Source: Bradyrhizobium sp. CCBAU 53340 (lineage in GTDB: Bacteria; Pseudomonadota; Alphaproteobacteria; Rhizobiales; Xanthobacteraceae). Taken from it: a DNA stretch of 64,000 nt. Positions 13,195 through 23,795 of the stretch are shown here, in pieces. Under the pieces are notes generated by a model, which was not told where the DNA came from, made no database searches, and worked only from the letters and a program-made list of their open reading frames with translations. Both the position numbers and the translations under genes were made by a program. Where the stretch lies: NCBI RefSeq assembly GCF_015291645.1, contig NZ_CP030055.1, forward strand, positions 1,116,001-1,180,000, written 5' to 3'. Numbering within the stretch: position 1 is the first letter of the stretch; each line of letters opens with the position of its first letter.

Positions 13195-14052
13195 CTAATC
13201 CTGCGTCTCGCTGAACGTCGCCCGGAACGGGTGGCCGGGATAGACGCCGACGATGCGGAATTCGCGTGAGAAGAATTTCAGCTCCTCGATCGCAAACGCC
13301 AGGCCCTTGTCTTCGGGGTGGCCGTCGACATCCGCGTAGAACTGGGTGGCGAAGAAATTGCCGTCGACCATGTAGCTTTCGAGCTTGGTCATATTGACGC
13401 CGTTGGTGGCAAAGCCGCCGAGCGCCTTGTAGAGCGCGGCGGGCAGGTTGCGCACGCGGAAAACAAAAGTCGTGACCAGCGGGCCCGAGCCTTGCGGGGC
13501 CCATTTCGGCTCGCGCGCCAGCACCACGAAGCGCGTGGTGTTGTGGGACTCGTCCTCGATGTCCTCGGCGAGAATGTCGAGGCCGTAGATCTTTGCGGCG
13601 AGGCGCGAGGCGATCGCGGCGACGGTCTTGTCGTTGCGCTCGGAGATGTCGCGGGCGCTGCCGGCGGTGTCGGCGTGCACGATGGGCTTGATGCCGAGCT
13701 TGCGGATGACGCGGCGGCACTGGCCGAGCGCATGCACATGGCTCTCGACGGACTTGATGTCTTCGAGCTTGGTGCCCTTGATCGCCATCAGCTGATGCCG
13801 GACCGGCAAGAACCATTCGCCGATGATGAAGAGGCCGGAGGCCGGCAAGAGATGATGGATGTCGGCGACGCGCCCGGCGACCGAGTTCTCGATCGGGATC
13901 ATGCCGAGATCGGCCTCGCCCGAGGAGATTGCCGACAGCGCGTCCTCGAAGGTGGCGCAGGGCATCGGCTCGGCGTCGGGATAGGCCTCGACGATGGCGA
14001 TGTGGGAATTGGCGCCAGGTTCGCCCTGGAATGCGATCTTCATCTTGCTCAT
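13195..14052 (-). CDS. pheA: Prephenate dehydratase
   Basis: A 285-residue enzyme converting prephenate to phenylpyruvate in phenylalanine synthesis. The periplasmic-binding-like catalytic domain spans residues 4-180 (KIAFQGEPGANSH, MIPIENSVAGRV), with the catalytic Thr-Arg-Phe motif at 173-175 (NTTRFVVL). It is followed by an ACT domain (about 190-280) for phenylalanine feedback; the usual ESRP motif reads ESYM here, as in many alphaproteobacteria. There is no chorismate mutase domain. An AAGG ribosome site supports the start at 14052. It lies 21 bases after the kdsB stop, so kdsB-pheA form an operon. Confidence 0.94.
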   Translation of the reverse strand: MSKMKIAFQGEPGANSHIAIVEAYPDAEPMPCATFEDALSAISSGEADLGMIPIENSVAGRVADIHHLLPASGLFIIGEWFLPVRHQLMAIKGTKLEDIKSVESHVHALGQCRRVIRKLGIKPIVHADTAGSARDISERNDKTVAAIASRLAAKIYGLDILAEDIEDESHNTTRFVVLAREPKWAPQGSGPLVTTFVFRVRNLPAALYKALGGFATNGVNMTKLESYMVDGNFFATQFYADVDGHPEDKGLAFAIEELKFFSREFRIVGVYPGHPFRATFSETQD

Positions 14053-14073
14053 GACGGGCCTTGTAGCAGCGGC

Positions 14074-14814
14074 TCAGGATTTGGAAAGGATGCCGCGGGC
14101 GGTCTCGAGGTCCGCCGGCGTGTCGACCCCGCGGGGCACGGTGTCGACGATGGTGAAGTCGATCCGCATCCCGGCCTCCAGCGCGCGGAGCTGCTCGAGC
14201 TTCTCCTGCAATTCCAGCGGCGAGGGCGGCAGCGAAACGTAGCGCTCCAGCGCGGCGCGGCGATAGGCGTAGAGGCCGATATGGTGGTAGCGCGGTCCGT
14301 CGCCGCTCGGCGCGGTGGCGCGGGTGAAATAAAGTGCGCGCATCCGGCGGCCGCCGAGCGAGGTTCCGATCGCCTTGACGACGCTCGGGGCGAGGTCCTC
14401 CTCCTCGGTGTGGATCTGCGAGGCCAGCGTGGCGATGTCCACGGCCGGGTCCTCCAGCGGCGGCAGCACCTCGCGAATATTGTCGACCGTGATGGTCGGG
14501 AAATCCCCCTGCAGATTGACCACGATCTCCGCCTTGCCGTCCGGATCGAGCTTCTGCATGGCCTCATGAATGCGGTCGGACCCGGACGGATGCGTGGCGC
14601 GGGTCATCACGGCCTCGCCGCCATGGGCTGTCACGACCGACGCGATCTCGTCGGTATCGGTTGCCACCGCAACCCGGCCGATGCCGGCGGCCTCGGCGCG
14701 CCGCATCACGTGCACGATCATCGGCAGGCCCGCGATATCGGCGAGCGGCTTGCCGGGCAGGCGGGTGGCGGCCATGCGGGCGGGGATCAGCACCAGGATG
14801 CGGGGGTCGATCAT
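14074..14814 (-). CDS. kdsB: 3-deoxy-manno-octulosonate cytidylyltransferase
   Basis: A 246-residue nucleotidyltransferase activating KDO as CMP-KDO for lipopolysaccharide inner core. The N-terminal CTP-binding signature [18 protein letters not shown] lies at residues 10-27. [13 protein letters not shown] carries the metal-binding Asp region, and [10 protein letters not shown] is typical of the family. The start 14814 begins right at the conserved [13 protein letters not shown]; longer frames upstream lack similarity and run into the cycM promoter region. It is the first gene of kdsB-pheA and is divergent from cycM, with 221 bp between them. Confidence 0.94.
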   Translation of the reverse strand: MIDPRILVLIPARMAATRLPGKPLADIAGLPMIVHVMRRAEAAGIGRVAVATDTDEIASVVTAHGGEAVMTRATHPSGSDRIHEAMQKLDPDGKAEIVVNLQGDFPTITVDNIREVLPPLEDPAVDIATLASQIHTEEEDLAPSVVKAIGTSLGGRRMRALYFTRATAPSGDGPRYHHIGLYAYRRAALERYVSLPPSPLELQEKLEQLRALEAGMRIDFTIVDTVPRGVDTPADLETARGILSKS

Positions 14815-15035
14815 ATGTTTAAGAGCCTGGAAACGGGACGTTTTCCGCGTCGAGAAATCGGGCGGGGACGGGCCGACAGAAGGGTCGCTTATACGGGTTG
14901 CCAGACCCCGGGCAAACCGATATCTCAATGGCAAAACTCGGGGAAACAATCAGGAACGTTTTTGATTCTCCCGAGGCTCGTCCTGGCGGCCGCCCGGCCG
15001 CTTTTTCCTTCTTGCGGTGTGGGGCCTGGCCGGAA

Positions 15036-15590
15036 ATGGACTCTTTCGAACTCAACAAGATTCTCGGTGCCGTGCTTGGCACCTGTCTCATCCTGCTGGT
15101 GACGAGCTTCACCGCCAATGCGCTGTTTACGCCCAAGATGCCGGAAAAGCCGGGCTTCGAGATCGCCGTGAAGGAAGAAGCCGGCGAGAAGGGTGGCGCG
15201 GGCGCCGCGGCTGCCGCCGCCGAGCCGATCGAAAAGCTGCTCCAGACCGCCTCCGTCGAGAAGGGCGCTGCCGCCGCCAAGAAGTGCGGCGCCTGCCACA
15301 CCTTCGAGAAGGGTGGCCCGAACCGCGTCGGTCCGAACCTCTACGGCATCGTTGGCGATCACGTCGGTGAAGGCCGCGGTGGCTTCAACTTCTCGGCTGG
15401 CATGAAGAGCAAGGGCGGCACCTGGGACTTCGATGCGCTCAACAAGTTCATCACCAATCCGAAGGCTGCCGTTCCCGGCACCGCGATGGGCTTCGCCGGT
15501 ATTCCGAAGGACAGCGAGCGCGCCGACGTCATCGCTTATCTGAACAGCCTCTCCGACAGCCCGAAGCCGCTGCCCACCGCAGCGAAATAA
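15036..15590 (+). CDS. cycM: Membrane-anchored cytochrome c (CycM)
   Basis: A 184-residue class I c-type cytochrome, the length of Bradyrhizobium CycM, which carries electrons from the bc1 complex to the aa3 oxidase. Residues 8-30 are an uncleaved signal anchor (ILGAVLGTCLILLVTSF). An Ala/Gly/Glu-rich linker follows (45-65), then the heme site CGACH at 84-88 and the Met151 axial ligand in GTAMGFAGI. ATG 15036 was chosen over upstream starts because it places the anchor at the N-terminus. A strong hairpin terminator follows at 15619-15642. Confidence 0.93.
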   Translation: MDSFELNKILGAVLGTCLILLVTSFTANALFTPKMPEKPGFEIAVKEEAGEKGGAGAAAAAAEPIEKLLQTASVEKGAAAAKKCGACHTFEKGGPNRVGPNLYGIVGDHVGEGRGGFNFSAGMKSKGGTWDFDALNKFITNPKAAVPGTAMGFAGIPKDSERADVIAYLNSLSDSPKPLPTAAK

Positions 15591-15618
15591 GGCTTATCGG
15601 CAAATCATCTTGAATATG

Positions 15619-15642
15619 CGGCCAGGCCTCAAAGCCTGGCCG
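15619..15642 (+). terminator. Intrinsic terminator after cycM
   Basis: CGGCCAGGC (15619-15627) pairs perfectly with GCCTGGCCG (15634-15642) around a CTCAAA loop, followed by a short TTTCC tract, 28 bases past the cycM stop. Confidence 0.75.
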
Positions 15643-15768
15643 TTTCCGTATTCGGGCCTCGCGGCGTTGTTATCGGGGCGTTTGGCCGCATCTGACAGGC
15701 CGGCCGGCCTTTCAAGATGAGGAAAAAGCAACATATTCCGTCGAAACCTCGCCTATATTGGGAACTTA

Positions 15769-15784
15769 AAGGAGTAGCCTCCTT
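15769..15784 (+). promoter_or_regulatory. Small hairpin in the yej leader
   Basis: AAGGAG (15769-15774) is perfectly complementary to CTCCTT (15779-15784) with a four-base loop. It lies about 20 bases upstream of the TTG start of the first binding-protein gene. The Shine-Dalgarno-like AAGGAG would be paired in the RNA. The likelier ribosome site is AAGACAGGA just downstream, so any role is a guess. Confidence 0.35.
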
Positions 15785-15802
15785 CAAGACAGGACTATTG
15801 AT

Positions 15803-17704
15803 TTGGCCATTACCCGACGCGATCTCCTGCTCACCGGCGCGGCCGTCGCTGCGCTTCCTGCTTTCGGTTCAGCGGCGGGTGTTCCCGTCGTCGGCGCGGC
15901 AGAGGCGCAAGTGGCCGGAGAGCCGCCCTGGCGCCACGCGCTGTCGCTGTTCGGAAAGGTCAAGTATCCCGCCGACTTCAAGCGCTATGACTACGTCAAT
16001 CCGGACGCGCCGAAGGGCGGTGTCGCGCGCCAGATCGCGGTTGGAACCTTCGACAATCTCAACATCGTCGTCTCAGGCGTGAAGGGCCAGGTCGCAGGTG
16101 CGGTCGCCTTCATCTACGAATCCCTTACGACGCCCTCGCTCGACGAAGTCTCGACTGAATATGGCGCGCTGGCCGAGGCCGTCAGCTATCCGGACGATTT
16201 TTCTTTCGTCATCTATCGTTTGCGGCCTGAGGCCAAATGGCACGACGGCAAGCCGGTTACCGCGGATGACGTGATCTTCTCGCTCGATTCCTTCAAAAAG
16301 CATCATCCGATGTACTCGGCCTACTACAGCCATGTGGTCCGGGCCGAGAAGGTTGACGAGCGAGAGGTGAAATTCGTCTTCGACGCGCCGGGCAACCGCG
16401 AGCTGCCGCAGATCGTCGGGCAGCTCATCGTCCTGCCCAAGCATTGGTGGGAGGGAACGGACGCGCAGGGCCGCAAGCGCGATGTCTCGGCGACAACGCT
16501 CGAAATGCCGCTGGGCTCCGGTCCTTACAGGGTCAAGGACTTCGTTGCCGGACGGTCGATCGCGCTGGAGCGCGTCAAGGATTATTGGGGCCGCGACCTC
16601 GCCGCCAATGTTGGCCGAAACAATTTCGACGAGCTGCGTTACGAGTATTTCCGCGATGCCACCGTCGCGATCGAGGCCTTCAAGGCCGATCAGGTTGATT
16701 GGCGCACCGAGAACAGCGCGAAGAACTGGGCCACTGCCTACGATTTCCCGGCCGTGGCCGAAAAGCGCGTGATCCTCGAGGAGTTCGCCAATCGCAGCTC
16801 GGGCGTGATGCAAGCCTTTGTGCCGAACCTGCGGCGTGCCAAGTTCAGCGATCCGCGCGTGCGCCGCGCGCTGAACTGCGCGTTCGACTTCGAGGAGATG
16901 AACAAGCAGCTCTTCTATGGTCAGTACAAGCGCGTCAGCAGCTATTTCGACGGCCTCGACGAACTCATGGCGACGGGATTGCCGCAGGGGAAAGAGCTCG
17001 AAATCCTTGAGACGGTTCGCGCCCAGGTCCCCCCTGAAGTCTTCACGACGCCTTACAGCAATCCGGTCGGCGGCACTCCGGAAGCCGTGCGCGACAATCT
17101 CCGCGAGGCCCTGCGCCTGTTCAAGGAGGCCGGCTACGAGGTGCGCGACCGCAAGCTGATCGACGTCAAGAGCGGCACCCAGTTCTCGATTGAATTGCTG
17201 AACCAGGATCCGAGCTTCGAACGGGTCACGTTATTCTACAAGCCGTCGCTGGAACGGCTCGGCATCGCCGTCAGCGTGCGGACGGTCGATCCGACCCAAT
17301 ACGAGAACAGGACACGCGAGTGGGATTTCGACATCGTCACCAACTCCTGGGGCGAATCGCAGTCGCCGGGGAACGAGCAGCGCGAGTTCTGGTCGTCGAA
17401 AACAGCTGACATCGCCGGGTCCCGCAACCTTGCCGGCATCAAGAATCCGGCCATCGACAAGCTGATCGAGCGGCTGATCTACGCCACCGATCGCGAGGAT
17501 CTCGTCGCCGCAACCAAGGCGCTCGACCGTGTGCTGCTGTGGAATCACTACGTCGTGCCGCAATGGAATTATCCGAAGGTGCGCACCGCGCGCTGGGATC
17601 GCTTCGGCCGGCCGGCGGAGCTGCCCAGATACGGTCAGTCGGGCTTCCCGTTCATCTGGTGGTATGACGCGGACAAGGCGGCACGGATCGCAAAGAAGTC
17701 GTGA
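15803..17704 (+). CDS. yejA: Peptide ABC transporter substrate-binding protein (YejA-type), copy 1
   Basis: A 633-residue family-5 extracellular solute-binding protein. The start is TTG at 15803; the next residues TRRDLLLTGAAVAALPAF form a twin-arginine signal, so it is exported folded to the periplasm. The mature part contains KYPADFKRYDYVNPDAPKGG, typical of YejA, and the family-5 signature region YRLRPEAKWHDGKPVTADDV. It heads an operon with a second binding protein and yejBEF and would deliver oligopeptides (in E. coli, microcin C-type peptides) to the permease. The downstream paralogue's ribosome site overlaps its stop codon. Confidence 0.9.
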   Translation: MAITRRDLLLTGAAVAALPAFGSAAGVPVVGAAEAQVAGEPPWRHALSLFGKVKYPADFKRYDYVNPDAPKGGVARQIAVGTFDNLNIVVSGVKGQVAGAVAFIYESLTTPSLDEVSTEYGALAEAVSYPDDFSFVIYRLRPEAKWHDGKPVTADDVIFSLDSFKKHHPMYSAYYSHVVRAEKVDEREVKFVFDAPGNRELPQIVGQLIVLPKHWWEGTDAQGRKRDVSATTLEMPLGSGPYRVKDFVAGRSIALERVKDYWGRDLAANVGRNNFDELRYEYFRDATVAIEAFKADQVDWRTENSAKNWATAYDFPAVAEKRVILEEFANRSSGVMQAFVPNLRRAKFSDPRVRRALNCAFDFEEMNKQLFYGQYKRVSSYFDGLDELMATGLPQGKELEILETVRAQVPPEVFTTPYSNPVGGTPEAVRDNLREALRLFKEAGYEVRDRKLIDVKSGTQFSIELLNQDPSFERVTLFYKPSLERLGIAVSVRTVDPTQYENRTREWDFDIVTNSWGESQSPGNEQREFWSSKTADIAGSRNLAGIKNPAIDKLIERLIYATDREDLVAATKALDRVLLWNHYVVPQWNYPKVRTARWDRFGRPAELPRYGQSGFPFIWWYDADKAARIAKKS

Positions 17705-17718
17705 AGGACATTTCCCGC

Positions 17719-19590
17719 ATGGCGCAGCTCTCACGCCGGCATGTGCTGGTCCTCGGTGTCGGCGGCGCGCTTGGTGCCGCCGCACTCCGCAAGGTCGGAG
17801 CGTCGGAGGCGGTGGCCGAGGCCCACGGCATGTCGGCTTTCGGCGATCTCAAATATCCCGCCGATTTCCAACATTTCGACTACGTCAATCCCGGCGCGCC
17901 GAAGGGCGGCGCGTTCTCGTTGATCCCCTCCGTGCGGGCCTACAACCAGTCCTATTTCACGTTCTCCTCGCTCAACGCCTACATCATGAAGGGCGAAGGT
18001 GCGCAGGGCATGGACATGACCTTCGCAAGCCTGATGGCGCGGGCCAATGACGAGCCCGACGCGATGTACGGACTTGCCGCGAAGGCGGTCCGGATATCGC
18101 CGGACAAGCTGACCTATACCTTCACGATGCGTCCCGAAGCCCGTTTCCACGACGGCACGAAGCTCACGGCTCATGATGTCGCCTTCTCGCTCAATGCGCT
18201 GAAGGAGAAAGGGCATCCGCTGATCGTGGTGCAGCTGCGCGATTTCGTGAAGGCCGAGGTGGTCGACGACGCCACCGTGGTCGTCACCTTCGCGCCCAAC
18301 CGCGCACGCGACGTGCCGCTCTACGTCGCAAGCCTGCCGATCTTCTCCAAGGCGTATTACGCCTCGCGCGCCTTCGACGAATCGACGCTCGATACGCCGC
18401 TGGGCTCCGGCCCCTACAAGGTCGGCAAGTTCGAGGTCAACCGCTATATCGAATACGATCGCGTCAAGGACTGGTGGGGTGCCGATCTGCCGGTCTGCCG
18501 CGGCAGCTACAATTTCGATACGGTGCGCTACGAATTCTACCGCGACCGCGACGTTGCCTTCGAAGGCTTCACCGGCAAGAACTATCTGTTCCGCGAGGAG
18601 CTCACATCGCGCATCTGGGCCACGCGTTACGATTTCGCGGCGGTGAAGGACGGTCGCGTCAAGCAGGAGCAGCTGCCGGACGAGACCCCGTCGGGCGCGC
18701 AGGGCTGGTTCATCAATATGCGCCGCGGCAAATTCAGGGATTCGCGCGTGCGCGAGGCGCTGATCTATGCTTTCGATTTCGAGTGGACCAACAAGTCGAT
18801 CATGTACGGCGCCTACGCGCGGACGCGCTCGCCGTTCCAGAACTCCGACATGATGGTGTCGGGCCCGCCTTCGCCCGAAGAGCTCGCATTGCTGGAGCCG
18901 TTCCGTGGCAAGGTGCCCGACGAAGTGTTCGGCCAGCCTTTCGTGCCCCCGGTGTCAGACGGCTCGGGACAGGACCGCAGTCTGCTGCGCAAGGCGAGCG
19001 AGCTGCTCAACGACGCCGGCTACGTCATCAAGGACCGCAAGCGGGTTCTGCCTGGTGGCGAGCCCTTCACGATCGAGTTCCTGAACGACGAACCGTCGCT
19101 CCAGCCGCATCACGCGCCGTACTTGAAGAACCTCGCAACGCTCGGCATCGACGCCACGTTCCGCCTGGTGGATGCCGTGCAATACCGGGCGCGCCTCGAG
19201 GATTTCGACTTCGACATGACGATCGAACGCTTCTCGATGTCGGCGACACCAGGCGATGCGATGCGCGCGTTCTTCTCCTCGCAGGCAGCCGGCACCAAGG
19301 GCTCGTACAATCTCGCCGGCATTACCGATCCGGTCATTGATGCGCTGATTGACAAGATCATCGCTGCACAAACCCGGGTGGAGCTGACCACGGCGTGCCG
19401 GGCGTTCGACCGCGTGTTCCGGGCCGGGCGCTATTGGGTGCCGCAATGGTACGCGAACTTCCATCGCGTCGCCTATTGGGACCAGTTCAGCCATCCCGAC
19501 AAGCCGCCTAAATATGCGCAAGGCGTCGGAGCGCCGGAGAACTGGTGGTACGAGGCGGCCAAGGCCGTCAAGCTCGAGCAGGCGAAGTAA
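17719..19590 (+). CDS. yejA: Peptide ABC transporter substrate-binding protein (YejA-type), copy 2
   Basis: A 623-residue paralogue of the preceding gene, also with a twin-arginine-type signal (SRRHVLVLGVGGALGAAAL). The ATG at 17719 sits about 10 bases after a GAAGGA ribosome site that overlaps the previous stop; a GTG at 17701 is also in frame. It shares the LKYPADFQHFDYVNPGAPKGG segment and the family-5 signature (MRPEARFHDGTKLTAHDV) with copy 1, but the proteins are clearly diverged between those motifs. This suggests two substrate ranges feeding one permease. The yejB start is 2 bases after its stop. Confidence 0.9.
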   Translation: MAQLSRRHVLVLGVGGALGAAALRKVGASEAVAEAHGMSAFGDLKYPADFQHFDYVNPGAPKGGAFSLIPSVRAYNQSYFTFSSLNAYIMKGEGAQGMDMTFASLMARANDEPDAMYGLAAKAVRISPDKLTYTFTMRPEARFHDGTKLTAHDVAFSLNALKEKGHPLIVVQLRDFVKAEVVDDATVVVTFAPNRARDVPLYVASLPIFSKAYYASRAFDESTLDTPLGSGPYKVGKFEVNRYIEYDRVKDWWGADLPVCRGSYNFDTVRYEFYRDRDVAFEGFTGKNYLFREELTSRIWATRYDFAAVKDGRVKQEQLPDETPSGAQGWFINMRRGKFRDSRVREALIYAFDFEWTNKSIMYGAYARTRSPFQNSDMMVSGPPSPEELALLEPFRGKVPDEVFGQPFVPPVSDGSGQDRSLLRKASELLNDAGYVIKDRKRVLPGGEPFTIEFLNDEPSLQPHHAPYLKNLATLGIDATFRLVDAVQYRARLEDFDFDMTIERFSMSATPGDAMRAFFSSQAAGTKGSYNLAGITDPVIDALIDKIIAAQTRVELTTACRAFDRVFRAGRYWVPQWYANFHRVAYWDQFSHPDKPPKYAQGVGAPENWWYEAAKAVKLEQAK

Positions 19591-19592
19591 TC

Positions 19593-20702
19593 ATGAGCGC
19601 CTATATCGCCCGCCGCCTCCTCCTGATGATTCCGACGCTGCTCGGAATTCTCTTCGTATCCTTCGTCGTCGTGCAATTCGCGCCGGGCGGCCCGGTCGAG
19701 CGCGTCATCGCTCAGCTTTCGGGGGCCGACACCGGTGGCACCTCGCGCATTTCGGGCGGCAGCGATTTTGCGCAGCGCGCGCCGGGGCAGTTGGGGGCCG
19801 GCGCAGAAGCCATCAATTCGAAATATCGCGGCGCGCAGGGCCTCGACCCCGATTTCATCAAGAAGCTGGAGGTGCAGTTCGGTTTCGACAAGCCGGCCCC
19901 GGAACGCTTCGCCTTGATGGTGTGGAATTTCGCCCGTTTCGATTTCGGCAAGAGCTATTTCCGCGATGTCAGCGTGCTCCAGTTGATGAAGGAGAAGCTG
20001 CCGGTCTCGATCTCGCTCGGGCTGTGGCTGACCCTGCTCACCTATCTGATCTCGATCCCGCTCGGCATCCGCAAGGCGGTCAAGGACGGCACGCGCTTCG
20101 ATATCTGGACGTCGGCGGTCATCATCGTCGGCTACGCGATCCCGGGCTTTCTGTTCGCCATCCTCCTCATCATCCTGTTCGCCGGCGGTTCCTTCCTCAA
20201 CTGGTTTCCGCTGCGCGGCCTGACCTCGGACGGCTGGTCGCAATTTCCCTGGTACTGGAAGATCATCGACTATTTCTGGCACATCACGCTGCCGCTGTTG
20301 TCGATGGCGCTGGGCGCCTTCGCGACCATGACGCTGCTGACCAAGAATTCGTTCCTGGACGAGATCCGCAAGCAATACGTCATGACCGCGCGCGCCAAGG
20401 GGTGCAGCGAAAGGCAGGTGCTGTACGGCCACGTGTTCCGTAACGCGATGCTGATCGTGGTGGCCGGTTTCCCCGGCGCCTTCGTTCATGCCTTCATCTC
20501 CGGCTCGCTGCTGATCGAGACGATCTTTTCTCTCGATGGGCTCGGTCTGCTCGGCTTCGAGAGCGTGCTCAATCGCGACTATCCCGTGGTGTTCGGCACG
20601 CTCTACATCTATGCGCTGATCGGCCTCGTGATGAATCTGATCTCGGACCTGACCTACATGTGGATCGATCCCCGGATCGATTTCGCGGCGCGGGAGGTCT
20701 GA
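19593..20702 (+). CDS. yejB: Peptide ABC transporter permease YejB
   Basis: A 369-residue inner-membrane permease of the DppB/OppB type. It begins MSAYIARRLLLMIPTLLGILF, the classic N-terminal segment of this group, has a long periplasmic loop (about 45-125), and carries the EAA coupling motif around TARAKGCSERQ near residue 265. The start ATG at 19593 is 2 bases after the preceding stop, and its own stop overlaps the yejE start (TGATG), indicating translational coupling. It pairs with YejE to form the channel. Confidence 0.93.
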   Translation: MSAYIARRLLLMIPTLLGILFVSFVVVQFAPGGPVERVIAQLSGADTGGTSRISGGSDFAQRAPGQLGAGAEAINSKYRGAQGLDPDFIKKLEVQFGFDKPAPERFALMVWNFARFDFGKSYFRDVSVLQLMKEKLPVSISLGLWLTLLTYLISIPLGIRKAVKDGTRFDIWTSAVIIVGYAIPGFLFAILLIILFAGGSFLNWFPLRGLTSDGWSQFPWYWKIIDYFWHITLPLLSMALGAFATMTLLTKNSFLDEIRKQYVMTARAKGCSERQVLYGHVFRNAMLIVVAGFPGAFVHAFISGSLLIETIFSLDGLGLLGFESVLNRDYPVVFGTLYIYALIGLVMNLISDLTYMWIDPRIDFAAREV

Positions 20703-21880
20703 TGACGCTGACCGCCCCGACCCCGATCGAAACCACCACGGGATCGCCGCTCGGCACCACTGCGCCGATTACGCGCAAGCCGTTCGCGCCGTCGCCGCTG
20801 AACAGGCGGCGCTGGCAGAACTTCAAGGCGAACCGGCGCGGCTACTGGTCGTTCTGGATATTCATCCTCCTGTTCGTGGTGTCGCTGTTCGCCGAGTTGA
20901 TCGCCAACGACCGGCCGTACCTGATCAAATACGACGGCCATCTCTACTGGCCCGCCTTCGTCACCTATTCGGAGACCACCTTCGGCGGGGATTTCGAAAC
21001 CGCGGCCGACTATCGCGACCCGTATCTGCAGAAGCTGATCAAGGACAAGGGCGGCAGCATCCTTTGGCCGCTGATCCGCTATTCCTTCGACACTCACAAT
21101 CTCGATCTGCCGACGCCGGCGCCCTCGCCGCCGACCTGGCTGCTGACGGAGAAGCAGTGCCAGCCCGTTGTGGAGAAGAAGGGGCTGAAAAGCTGCCGCG
21201 ATCTCGAATACAACTGGCTCGGGACCGACGATCAGGGGCGCGATGTGGTCGCGCGATTGATCTACGGCTTCCGTATCTCGGTGCTGTTCGGTCTCTGCCT
21301 CACCGTCGTGTCCTCGATCGTCGGCGTCGCCGCGGGCGGAGTCCAGGGCTATTTCGGCGGCTGGGTCGATCTCACCTTCCAGCGCTTCATCGAGATCTGG
21401 GGCGCGATTCCCTATCTCTACCTGCTTCTCATCATTTCATCGGTGCTGGTCCCGGGCTTCTTCGTCCTGCTCGGCATCATGCTGCTGTTTTCCTGGGTGT
21501 CTCTCGTCGGCGTCGTCCGCGCCGAGTTCCTGCGCGGGCGCAATTTCGAGTACATCCAGGCCGCGCGCGCGCTGGGCGTGTCGAACAAGGTCATCATGTT
21601 CCGGCACCTGTTGCCGAACGCCATGGTCGCGACCATGACCTTCCTGCCGTTCATCATCTCCTCGTCGGTGATGACGCTGACGGCACTGGACTTCCTCGGT
21701 TTCGGCCTGCCGCCGGGCTCGCCTTCGCTCGGCGAGCTGCTCTCGCAGGCCAAGGCCAACGTGCAGGCGCCCTGGCTCGGCTTCACCGGCTTCTTCTCGG
21801 TCGCGATCATGCTGTCGCTGCTGATCTTCATCGGCGAAGCCGTGCGCGATGCCTTCGATCCGCGCAAGACGTTCAAGTGA
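20702..21880 (+). CDS. yejE: Peptide ABC transporter permease YejE
   Basis: A 392-residue permease of the DppC/OppC type. The N-terminus has the LNRRRWQNFKANRRGYWSF segment preceding the first membrane helix, as in YejE. GTDDQGRDVVARLIYGFRIS is the family signature before the core helices, and AARALGVSNKVIMFRHLLPNA is the EAA loop that contacts the ATPase. It overlaps yejB by one base and is followed 7 bases later by yejF. There is a long periplasmic region between the first two helices (about 70-185). Confidence 0.93.
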   Translation: MTLTAPTPIETTTGSPLGTTAPITRKPFAPSPLNRRRWQNFKANRRGYWSFWIFILLFVVSLFAELIANDRPYLIKYDGHLYWPAFVTYSETTFGGDFETAADYRDPYLQKLIKDKGGSILWPLIRYSFDTHNLDLPTPAPSPPTWLLTEKQCQPVVEKKGLKSCRDLEYNWLGTDDQGRDVVARLIYGFRISVLFGLCLTVVSSIVGVAAGGVQGYFGGWVDLTFQRFIEIWGAIPYLYLLLIISSVLVPGFFVLLGIMLLFSWVSLVGVVRAEFLRGRNFEYIQAARALGVSNKVIMFRHLLPNAMVATMTFLPFIISSSVMTLTALDFLGFGLPPGSPSLGELLSQAKANVQAPWLGFTGFFSVAIMLSLLIFIGEAVRDAFDPRKTFK

Positions 21881-21887
21881 GGGCGTG

Positions 21888-23525
<1,638 letters not shown>

Positions 23526-23579
23526 TTCCGGCCGACTTGGGTGTTGAGCCGATCCGCTCTCAGTGCTAAGTTTCAACGG

Positions 23580-23764
23580 CATCATTCCCGTTAGGGCTGA
23601 TGAAGCAGGTGGGTTACCAGGCTTACGGACTGCCGCCTGCGACATGGAAATTGGAATACTTTAGCCATAGGCCCCGCCTCCGGACGCATTTTAAGTCGGC
23701 CGGGGAATGTTCATTGGACGTCATTTCCCTCCGTTCTTCCCATTGACTCGGAGGCGGGCTTTTT
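23580..23764 (+). ncRNA. Candidate structured RNA or leader with terminator
   Basis: The gap between yejF and the next gene is dense in complementary arms. CATCA (23580-23584) pairs with TGATG (23598-23602). GCAGGTGG (23605-23612) pairs with CCGCCTGC (23633-23640), with one G-U. CCCGCCTCCG (23673-23682) pairs perfectly with CGGAGGCGGG (23749-23758), which is followed by CTTTTT like an intrinsic terminator. A GGGAATG/CATTTCCC arm lies within that loop. I could not place it in a known family; a separate small RNA, an attenuator of the downstream gene, or simply the yej terminator region are all possible. Confidence 0.4.
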
Positions 23765-23795
23765 CTGTCCAACGCTTTAGAAAAAGTCATTCGCC

